Below are positions 1 to 8,800 of a stretch of DNA of 14,742 nucleotides, piece by piece. The first letter of the stretch is position 1. Each line of letters starts with the position of its first letter. The notes beneath the pieces were generated by a model that made no database searches, was not told the DNA's origin, and saw only the letters and a program-made list of their open reading frames with translations. The DNA is taken from contig BBXU01001375.1 of assembly GCA_001598975.1 (NCBI GenBank), forward strand, positions 1-14,742, in the 5' to 3' direction. The DNA comes from Parachlorella kessleri. Lineage: Eukaryota > Chlorophyta > Trebouxiophyceae > Chlorellales > Chlorellaceae. The translations under genes were made by a program, and so were the position numbers.

Positions 1-3000
1 CGCCCGCCCGCCCCGTATACAGCGAGGCACCCAGGCCGGGCCGGTGAACACGACCCGGGGCTGGGTGGTGCGCGACATCCCCTACAGCTTTGACTTCCTG
101 CTGGAGAACGTGCTGGACCCCTCCCACATACTGTTTGCCCACCACGGCGTGCTGGGCCGGCGGGAGGACGCGGTGCCCTTCAGTGTGACGTTCAAGGTGG
201 GTGCGGTGAGCTCGCTGCTGTATGTTGCGTGCACCGGTGGGGGAGAGGAGGGGAGGGGTACGCTTGGTGGGTGGGCGGGCGGGTGGGTGGCGTGACCCTG
301 TTGCTGTGTGCGCCGAGGGATGGGGGTGGTGGGGGTGGGCAGGTTGAAGGGGTGGGGTCCAAGAGCAGAGTAGTATAGCTGCTGAGAGTTTATGGCGCGT
401 AGCAGCTCGACTGGGCAAGGAGCGAGGTGCTCTTGGCGTTTAGAGGGGTTGGACAGCTTCCCCGGGTGCAGCCACTCTGCGTTTTTGACACTGCACAGTG
501 GCCGCTCAAGCTCCCACCGCCACACACCCGGCGTGCAAGCCACAGCTGCCTGCGTGAGTCCTTTCTCGCAAGTCCTTTTTCTACGGTAGGCGCCGGTCTC
601 CCTGGAGCGGGGGGTAAGGCTGGGCCTGGGCACCCTTACCAGACATTCTCATTCAGCTGTGTGTAGGGTTTAGGGTTAGGGTTATGTAATCCACGCAGGA
701 GCCGGTGTCCTTGGAGCGGGGTCTGAGGCTGGGCCTGGGAACACACAGCCGCAAGGTTGACGTGCAAGACCGCACGCTGACACTGGAGCCGCCCTGCTTC
801 ACCCAGAACATCGTCGTCAGGAAAGGTGGGCTGGGCACTGGAGCAGGACAGCAGCCCGAGGCTTGCTGCTTGGGCTGCCGACCATGGGCGTTTCCATGTG
901 TGGTTGGATTTACATCCATACTAGCAAGCTACGGCAAGCAGGAGACTGATTTGGTACATGGGCGCAGGCAGGTGCCAGTCCTTGCAAGGGATGGGGCAAG
1001 TTTTCTTCCGTTGTCTGCTTCATTGGCAGGGTCACATGCCGGTACTGTGCCTTTGCAGGGTTGCGTGACGGTCCTGTGCCTTTGCAGGTTCATGGGATGA
1101 TATTGTGCCTTTGCAGGGTCGCGTGACGGTTATTCTGCGTTATAGAGCTTAGCGGGGTCACATTTCAGGGTGGTGACACACACCACCCGCACCCGCTAAC
1201 ACTGCCTTTCCCCAAGGGCCTTCCGTGACCATGGCAACAGCCTCACCTGCCATGGCCGTGACGTCATGCAACCCGGCGCCTCCCAACGGTCGAGGGGGTT
1301 AGTTATGCTGGGCTTGGGTGCTGCTGCAGACGGCACGGTCGTTGCCATCTGCGGCTACGCGGTGCCCTCCCGCCCGGGCCACTCCCGCTTCATTACCACG
1401 TCGTACCTGGTGACCAGCAGCGGCGCAGCGCGCGCAGCACTGGCGCTGGCGCCCAGGCCGCTGCTGCACTCTGTGCTGAACGAGGCCCTGGATGGCGACA
1501 TGCTCCTTGTGGCGGCCCAAGAGAGTAACCTACTCAAGGCAAGAGCCGTTGCGGCCTGGTAGAAATGGTGGCATGCTGTGGATGCTGAGTCCCCCGCTGT
1601 GCTCCTACATGAAGGAAGCGTCAGCGCTTGAAATCAAGGCTTGAGCAGGGGCGCGTGCTTGATCAATACACCAGACCCTGTGGGACACACAGCGATTTCA
1701 AGCAGACATAAGAATATACCTTGCACCCAGCCCTGTCGGTACAGTTCTTCCCTGCCTGAACCCCTGGCCGCCCTTCGTGCTACGATGAAAAATATCAGAA
1801 AGAAACTCCAGGATCACACAAGCCAGGCCAGGCCCCCCCCCCCCCCGCCCACGGTCGGTCTGCTGCTTGTGTGCAGGCGGGCGGCGACTGGCGGCAGAAG
1901 TTCTTCATGCCCGCCCCCTGCGACGTGCCCATCGTCGCGTATCGCAAGTGGTGGGACCTGGCAGGGGGCGCCGCGGGGGTTCCCTGGGCGGTGGACGGCA
2001 CGAAATTTCCCGCCAGGCGCGGCGTGGCCAATGGCGACACCCACTCTGGCACGGAGACCGCCGCCGGCCACGAAAGCAAGGGTAGTGCCACGGCGGCCGC
2101 GGCAACGGCGGCTGCGGTTGCTGTCAGGGAGGTGGAGCTGAGCGGTCCGGCTAGGGAGCAGCTCTTTAACCGCATGAGGCACATCGAGAACTGCACTAGC
2201 TGCAGGTAAGGGCCTGAGCGCTTCCCACACACTTGTCCCTTGGCACCTTCTAGGTTGAGCGATGTCAAGGGCGCGTTGCTCATGCGCTGTTAGGTTAGTG
2301 GTGGTGGGGTGCTAGGTGGCGGTGGGCTGCTTGCGTGCGTGGGTATGCTTTTTGTCGGTAGCGGAGTGGGATGGGAGGGGGGGGGGGGGCTGCTCTACAT
2401 ATCGGTTTGAGCGTGGATGCGTGCTACCACCACCATGGACAGCTGTATTACATTGTGTGGTAAGGAGGTGGAACGTGCATGCAAGGGTGGAGGATGCCTG
2501 CTGTGTGGTACCCATGTTGAGTGGGTGGGTATGAGGTGGCAGTGCTGCATGGTACCCCTGTGGTTGCGATGACTCCCCACCAAACTGGTGAAGGGCGGGG
2601 GGGAAAGCGAAGTGTGTTGGGAAGCAAGTGTGTGCCACCCACCCTTGGGAAGGCTTTGCAACATCGTGAAGTGCCTTGATATTGACAAGAGTTGCCTTGC
2701 TCTGGTGGCAGCTGCCAGTGCCCAGTTTAGTGGGGGTTTTGTTGCGATTCAGGCACACTCTCTCACTGTGACTCTCAGGGGTGTCTCTGCTACCCCTTGC
2801 GTTGGTCACACGCGCACCCCTCCCAAGAAGGACACCACATTTATTCCGCTAGCTCTATCAATCTTCTGTGTGTACCGCCTCCCTGGTTTGTAGGAGAGCC
2901 CTGACGACGCTGGAAAAGGCACAGCGTGTCGGCTTTGGACTGGCGGCGGCCCTTGGCCTCATCGCTGCTGGCGTTGGGGCAGGTGCGTATGCCAGCCGGC

Positions 3001-3413
3001 CCTGGGGCCTGTGCTACCGACGGCTGCAGGAGGGCGGGCATGGCTGGGATGCAAACAATAGGGAAGAGTGGGGGCACCCCTTGTGCTTTCTAGTTGGACT
3101 GAGCCGCCCATTTGCTGGCTGATTCTGACATGTGCTGCTGGCCAGGAGCACAACCCTGTGATGCCTAGCTTGCTGGCGTAAGGGTTGCAACAAGTAAGTG
3201 TGTCTGAAGCGGAGCAAGCTGCAGCCGCCCACCCCCATCCTGGCTGGAGTTAGGTCACCCACTGCCCCCGCTGTGGTTGCTTGAACTACAGGGGGCCCCG
3301 GTGCGGGACCGCTGGCGGTGGCCGCCGCGCTTGCGGCGCTGGTGGCGGTGGCTGCGGGGGGGCTGAAGGGGAAGCTGCTCGGCAAGGACTACCTCCACTT
3401 TGAGCGCCGCTGA
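1..3413 (+). CDS. PAO-family Rieske oxygenase, C-terminal part (5' partial)
   Basis: Pheophorbide a oxygenase/TIC55/PTC52-type chloroplast non-haem oxygenase; about 350 C-terminal residues are visible. Exons by phase and motif: up to 196, 699-825, 1330-1538, 1877-2205, 2894-2982, 3292-3413 (TGA 3411-3413). All junctions keep frame. The left edge of the first visible exon is unclear: CAG at 20-22 and 32-34 could be acceptors, or the frame may run off the window. Exon 1 has ENVLDPSHILFAHHG, which contains the D-x2-H-x4-H mononuclear iron motif. Exon 3 has RPGHSRF and LDGDMLLVAAQESNLLK. Exon 4 has KFFMPAPCDVP followed by RKWW and, near its end, ENCTSC, the CxxC seen in this family. Exons 5 and 6 each encode a hydrophobic Ala/Gly/Leu-rich stretch (likely membrane helices), and the protein ends GKDYLHFERR. 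The Rieske 2Fe-2S domain should lie upstream, outside the window. Intron 3 has a GC donor. The family is secure; the subfamily and substrate (pheophorbide a, protochlorophyllide or other) cannot be decided. Confidence 0.88.
269..287 (+). other. G-quadruplex motif in PAO-like intron 1
   Basis: Five GGG tracts are separated by single T or C bases, the most stable class of quadruplex pattern. The run starts 72 nt after the 5' splice site at 197 and is on the coding strand, so the pre-mRNA could fold it. It lies in a longer G-rich stretch (about 238-360). Folding and any effect on splicing are inference. Confidence 0.6.
588..634 (+). repeat. Partial duplicate of PAO-like exon 2 in intron 1
   Basis: Bases 590-634 match the first 45 bases of exon 2 (699-743) at about 38 positions by hand alignment. 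The copy reads APVSLERGVRLGLGT against EPVSLERGLRLGLGT in the exon. Homology fades after that, and the frame stops at 671-673. The copy is preceded by a pyrimidine-rich tract and TAG, and at 614-619 holds GTAAGG, a good donor absent from the parent exon. It is either a decaying exon duplication or a 24-nt in-frame microexon (590-613). Confidence 0.75.
664..684 (+). repeat. Short telomere-like tract
   Basis: TAGGG, TTTAGGG, TTAGGG and TTA are arranged head to tail, mixing the plant-type heptamer and the hexamer. The tract lies in intron 1 of the PAO-like gene, between the duplicate exon fragment and the genuine exon 2. Short interstitial tracts of this kind can mark past break repair; chance is possible at 21 nt. 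Confidence 0.6.
1045..1131 (+). repeat. Three-copy 29-nt tandem repeat in PAO-like intron 2
   Basis: Units start at 1045, 1074 and 1103, each opening with C/T-TGTGCCTTTGCAGG. Units 1 and 3 also share a G-GTYGCGTGACGGT-like tail. A degenerate partial copy precedes the array (about 1025-1044). Every unit carries a TTTGCAG resembling a 3' splice site, ahead of the acceptor inferred at 1329. Confidence 0.7.
1539..1876 (+). other. GC-AG intron 3 of the PAO-like gene
   Basis: The exon end CTCAAG is followed by GCAAGAGCC and the acceptor is GTGTGCAG. Joining 1538 to 1877 gives ESNLLK-AGGDWRQKFF in phase 0, which matches the order of PAO-family motifs. A GT alternative inside exon 3 (AGAGA before GTAACC) would delete the conserved end of the exon. 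A run of 14 C (1833-1846) lies 30 nt before the acceptor. Confidence 0.7.
2377..2389 (+). repeat. Poly-G tract in PAO-like intron 4
   Basis: Thirteen G in a row within a 688-nt intron (2206-2893) that is otherwise T/G-rich and holds no convincing exon. The tract length is prone to sequencing error. Confidence 0.8.
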
Positions 3414-3534
3414 AGCAGGTTGGGGAGCAGCTGATGTGTGCTGCGCAACTCCCAGGCCGTGGGGTACTGGCAGCTTGACCGCCGGGGTTTCCGCCCGTGC
3501 AGCAGCTGAGCGGACCCACATCAGGGTGCGTCGC

Positions 3535-3539
3535 TGTAA
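3535..3539 (+). terminator. TGTAA polyadenylation signal of the PAO-like gene
   Basis: TGTAA, the usual poly(A) signal of chlorophycean algae, occurs 122 nt after the stop codon and is the first one downstream of it. Cleavage would be expected within about 10-30 nt. A pentamer alone is weak evidence; position and orientation support it. Confidence 0.5.
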
Positions 3540-5163
3540 ACGTGTGCGCCTACACTGTTGCCTACGGCTTTCGTGATTGTCGCTGATCCCTACCCCTTGT
3601 CGCTTGTGTCCCTACTCTCGCCCTGCTAACCGACGCAGCTGGCACCCGCCAAGCTGCTGTCTACCCCCTCCTGTCATGTGCATTCCACCTTGAAGTGTAC
3701 CGATTTCCACGCATGTTTCCAAGCTTTGAGAAGTTGAGGTTCAGATTCCTGGGTTGTCTTTTTGCCTGTACCCATAGTTTGTACCAGGCCAGCTGCAAGG
3801 CCACAAGTTCTGTACCATCCGCTGTACCGTGAGGCCTGGCATGCTGCGATACCACATGTCATGCGCTTTGTAGTCCTGTAGACATGAAGAACTTCACCGC
3901 ACTTGACGCAACCAGCCGTTGAAATTAATTGTACAAGTAAGTCTCAACTTGGCTCAGGGTGTCCCGTGGATGATCCACTGGTGCCACCGACCCGCCCTCT
4001 ACCTACGTGGCGCTGCCACATGCGCACCCTTTCCCAGCACAGAGACTAGTCCCTGGGGTATCGGGTCTTGGGGGTCTAGACTGCAGCTGTCTCCGGAGGA
4101 CCCTCATGAGGCAGACAACTGGAGAGAAGGTGCTCACATGGGATAGACCTGGGTGTGTTGCTGGGTACTAAGATGGTGTGAAATGCATGTGCTGGCAAGC
4201 TGCGAGCCTGCATGGTGGACCTTCCACGGTATTGTTCTATGATGGTGCTCTGCAGGCCTTCCCATCCACTCCAGCCGGCATTGTGCTCTCACACGTGTTT
4301 ATCTGTGCCCTCCTTTGTGTAGCCACACCAGTGGCGCCACTTGGTGTTTGATGGCCCACTGACGGAATTCCGTCTCTCAAGGTGCCAAGCACAAGGTAGT
4401 TTTGATGGGCTGCTTGCCCTCTGCAGGCAGCCACCTTGGTGTTAGCAAGGTTCACTGCCATCAAGGAGGCTTGGGTGCCCGACTTGGAGGCCTTGAAGGC
4501 CTGCCCACCAGAACCCTACTACTAAAAAGACGAGACCATTGTGCAGTGCAGGGCCACCTGGTTTGCCTAACACTGGAGGCCTGGCGTCCCACGACTTGCA
4601 ACTTGCGTGTAGCGTCCACGCAAGAGGGCTCTCCGAAAGCCTGCTGCGCTTTCGTCGCCGTCTGACGGCCAGGGCTGCTATATGAGTCACATGTCGTTAT
4701 CAGTTCTCAGTACCGGTAATCGTTGAAGACACAAACTGGCATCCGGGAAGGGAGCTACCCCAGCGCACACGGGACCGATAACCTGTAAAGGCTCACACCT
4801 GAGCCTTTACAGGTGTGGGGAGGGGGGTTGATATATATGCAGTACAGGTACTGGGCGGGAGTCACTGGGCATACCATCTTCGTAGGCACCATCGCTGCAG
4901 GTTCACCCCAGTATGGTTCAGGAGGACCCGCATAGTTTGCCTGAGAGTTTCTATTACTTTCAAAATACCAGGATTTAGTGTAGGCGCAGCAGGTTGCAGG
5001 CTTACAGATTGACCTGATTATGATGTTCTAGCGCAGTCGCTGGTTTGCAGCGGGCCACGTTTGTTTGGTTTTAGTGCGTTGAATTTAATCACAAGGCGTG
5101 CAGTGGGGAAATAGGTACTGACGAGCACATACGCGCCGAGGTTGCTGGGGGCCAACCTGGCAT
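3540..5163. other. Intergenic region and 5' leader of the glycosyltransferase gene
   Basis: No family motif was recognised on either strand. Several short open frames exist (for example 3919-4146, 4402-4665 and 4815-5012 on +), but none has a motif, and overlapping frames are equally open. The base composition is less GC-rich than in the exons. It contains the perfect inverted repeat at 4781-4814, a TATATAT-like stretch at 4831-4838 and, if the leader reaches that far, a tiny upstream ORF (ATG ATG TTC TAG, 5020-5031). The transcription start cannot be placed. Confidence 0.5.
4781..4814. repeat. Perfect 15-bp inverted repeat with 4-nt loop
   Basis: The left arm ACCTGTAAAGGCTCA (4781-4795) is the exact reverse complement of the right arm TGAGCCTTTACAGGT (4800-4814), with a CACC loop. 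Each arm contains TGTAA when read towards the loop (4784-4788 on +, 4807-4811 on -). It lies between two genes transcribed in the same direction. Confidence 0.9.
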
Positions 5164-5860
5164 ATGCCGCCCACCCCTATGCGCGCAGCTGCAAAGCTTA
5201 AGCGACGAAGCTGGTCTGGAGTGAGTAAAGGCCTTAATCTTGAATTGCGCTACGCACCTTCTCACAAGTGGCATGAAATGGTACCATCCTTGGTACGAGT
5301 GGGCTCTAGCTTCAGCTTGGGTGTCCTGTTCCTCGCAGGTATGTGAAATCAGCGTGGATACAACGGGGGACTGTCCCCGCAGCCGCGCGGCCCACCAGGG
5401 GTGGGCTGACTGTGGCGGCGGCCGACGCTGGGCACCCAACGTCAGGCTCTGGCCTACTGTCATCAAACTCGTGCTGGCGGTGCTCCTTCTGGAGCTTAGT
5501 CGAAGCACCCTGGTCGCCACAGGTTTCAAGGGGGGACAGGACCCCAACCTGCTCTCCAGGGCCTTGAGGGCCATAAACGGCGACCCGCCTGGGTCCTCAG
5601 TGCCAATAGCCAACCAGCAGCTTCCCTCCCCAGCAACCTTCTCCCGCTTTGCAGCGCTGAGGCGAGCCACAAGCGTCAGCCTGTCAGGTTTTGTCGCTCG
5701 CCTCAGGTCCCAGCACCCGCTGCGGCCGCTGCGACTCACCGTGTTCAAGGGCGGCAGGGGCATGAGTCTGGTGGAACAGCAGCAGCAGCTGAGCAGCAGG
5801 CACCGGCGGCAGGGGAAGGCGGTGCCACTATACCTGGGCCGGCAAGCGTCGGGCACTCAA

Positions 5861-5892
<32 letters not shown>

Positions 5893-8800
5893 TGGGATGC
5901 GGGCAGCAGCAGCGGTGGCAGCGGCTGGCGTGATGGGCATCGGTGGTGGGGCCAGCATTGGCCAGTTGGATAAGCACGAACTGCTGAAGTGGCGCAGCCA
6001 GCTGTTGGCAGAGGAGGAAGCCCTTCTCCAGGAGGAGGAGCGAGAGAGGCAGCTGGGTCATGGAAGAGCCGAGCGCCACATCGCTGTAGCCAAGCAGCGA
6101 GAGGAGGTGCGCCTTCCAGCCTGCCTGTTTTTTTTCGCAAAAACAGCGGGTGGGGTGGTCTCCTCCGTGCCACCTGGGGACGTAGTTGTGGGAGGGTGGG
6201 TGGGTGGGTGAACTACATGTGATGTTAGTTGGCACCCTGCAGAGAGTAGGGTCCAGACAGCCATCGGGGTATGTCGTGAGGGGTCTGTCCTGGGTTCGAC
6301 AACTCGAACCGCTGTGTTGGGGCAGCCGGGTGTGCTCCATGGTCTCACATAAGTTTCTGGTAGCACGGCGAGTTGGGCTGCCAGGGACTGCTGGGCCCCA
6401 ACCGTCAAAAAGCAGTGCCTGCTAGCCTGAATGAAAAGCCCCGTTGTTGCATGTGTTCACCTCGCGACCAGGTGGCACAACGCCTTCAGCTGACATGCGT
6501 CCCCTACTTCAACCGAAAACTCCTGCAGATGTCTGATTTGCGTGCAAAGTGCCGCCTAGGTCAGTGGTGTGCAGAAGAACACTATTTTGCCTTGTCCCCC
6601 GCGCTGCACCTAAGCAGGGTGGGGGAACTGGCATGGATGCCCTTGACGACTGCCAGGCCACGGGTGACTGTGGGGAGGATGTGGGTGTTGAGGCTGGGGA
6701 CCCTTATGGAGGTGGTGAAGATGACTACCAGGATGACGAGGATGACTACATGGAGGGAGCAAGGGAGGGAGCAGCAGCCAAGGGCACCCAGGCAGCAGCT
6801 GGAAGGGGTGTCCTCAGACGACCGGATGACCAGGGCGGCCCTGGCAGCAGCAGTGGTGACGGCGGCGGGGGCGGCCTGCCAGCAGTCACAGCAGGAGGTG
6901 CCATGGATAACACTGCCAGGAGAAGCGGGGCCGGCGGCGGCGGCAGCGCACCGCGGCGGTCCTACGCTCCCAAGCGGTGGCTGAGCTTCAGCGTGTGCAA
7001 CGGGGTGACCAGCCAGCGCATTGCCATCTTGAGTGCTGCGCTGCTGGCCAAGGAGACCCAGCGGGTGCTGCTTGTACCACGCCTGCTCATCAATGGGACT
7101 GAGGTGCGTAGGGCAGTAGGGAAGGTGTCTTTCGTTTGCTAACTAATATTCATGAAGAGAGGACAAAAAGTACTTCTGATGTCCACGCATCAGAGCACCA
7201 TGCATCTGCTGCTCTGCACCAGCGTGGCAGGGTCAGACCAGGCTTCGGACTGCCATGGGGAAATTTGGTTAGAGTATAGCTTACGTTCTTTGCCGCCCCA
7301 TGTCCTTGGGTGAGATGGGGTAGGGGACGCAGTAGCTGGCCCTCGGAGTGGTTCTGCAGCTCGCAGTGGTGGCTTGACCCAAAGCACTTCCATTGGTGGC
7401 GGCGTCTCCCTCCTACAGCAAAGCACAGCAGGGAAGCAGGCAATGCGTGCCAAGCAGGCTGGCTCCCTCTGCTGCTTTGCCGCCTGCAGGTCCGCGGGCA
7501 GCAGTCGGATGAGCACAACGCCGCCAGCTGTGACTTCAGCGAAGTCATGGACCCCCGGCACTTTGCCCAGGCGCTGGCAACAGAGGGCGTTGCGGTGAGT
7601 GGCCCTGGCGGAACGCCCCCGCCTACTCTGAATCTCAGGGTCAGCTGGACTTACGGTGGCTTTTTGTATTTCGCCTAGGGGTTGAGCAACATCTTAAGGT
7701 ATGTTCTAGTTGCCCTGTGCCTCGGGTCCAGACGGCATGGCATTCGGCTGCAGGGTTCTTTCTTGTATGTGATGAAGAGTTGCAAGGAGGTCGGTGCCTC
7801 TTGTTTGCTCTTGCTGTGGCAGGAGAGGGGGACGAGGGAGGCAACAGCAATAGCACATGTGGCCAAGTAGACGGCCGCTTCTGTGTGCACAGCTGCTGGG
7901 CGTGTTGCACTGCGCTATGTGCCATGCTAGCGGGGCCCCAGCACAAGAAGGGGCAACAGTTGAGCCGTGCAGCTGCAGTGACTGTGCAGTGTACCCCATG
8001 AGATCTAGCTAAGTGCGGTCTCCCATGGTGTGCTACTGCAGGTCGAGATGCCCGCCCTGTCCGTCCCTGCCCCGTCCGTCCGCCTAGACCTCTCTCTGGG
8101 GGATGCCCTGGGTCAGCTTGAAGCCAAGGACCAGCAGGTAGGAGGGCCGCTTCTCCTGCGCTGCTGGACCGGCTAGGAACAAGCTAGGAAAGGAGGTCAT
8201 GCATGGCCTCAAAGGGGGGGGGGGGGGTTCAGATGGCCTTGGACTGACCCGCTGCAGCTGTGACCTGTGTGCACACCATGGGTGGGCTGCCAAAGTCCAG
8301 CAGTGTGTTTCCCCATCCACCAGCCCTTTCGCATGCTCTTGCACCTACTCCTGGCTGGCAGCTTCGTGCTCACACATGACCCTTGAAGCGCCGCCTCTTG
8401 CTGATGTTACCCTTTGGGATGGCTCCCCTGCAGGTGCACGTCCACGTGAGCTGCCCCTTCCTGCGGGTGCCCCCCGAGCTCTTCATGCGCCATGAGCCCC
8501 TGGTGTGGGCGGCCCTGCAAGGCATGCAGCCCTCCCAGAAGCTTCGCGACGCTGCCGACGCCGTGGCCGAGAGGTTCATGCAGGTCACGGGGCAGCAGGT
8601 GGGGTTAGTCATGGTTGACACATGCTGACGGCACCTTGCCCAGTGGTTGACACCTGCAAACAAGTTCTGTTCAGTGGTTGAGGGGAGGGACAGGTGCAAG
8701 GCCAGCTCTGTCCACACTAGGGCTTGAGAAATGGGGTGTTTCTTTGTCGGCTGGCTGCGGCTTCTACAGCAGAGACCAACTTCGCACGGCCGCAGCGCGG

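Noticed and set aside
4402..4665. Possible small exon pair around 4328-4524
   Set aside because: Two adjacent frames look mildly protein-like on either side of a CTCTGCAG at 4419-4426, but the phases do not join and no motif is seen.
4831..4838. TATA-box-like ATATATAT before the glycosyltransferase gene
   Set aside because: It is more than 300 nt from the start codon with no mapped transcription start; AT strings of this length occur by chance.
5089..5856. 255-codon minus-strand open frame
   Set aside because: It lies opposite exons 1-2 of the glycosyltransferase gene, has Ser/Arg/Cys-rich low-complexity content and no motif. It is open because of GC-rich codon bias on the coding strand.
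6293..6310. tRNA B-box-like sequence
   Set aside because: No acceptor stem, A box or anticodon arm can be placed around it; it is just a short hairpin.
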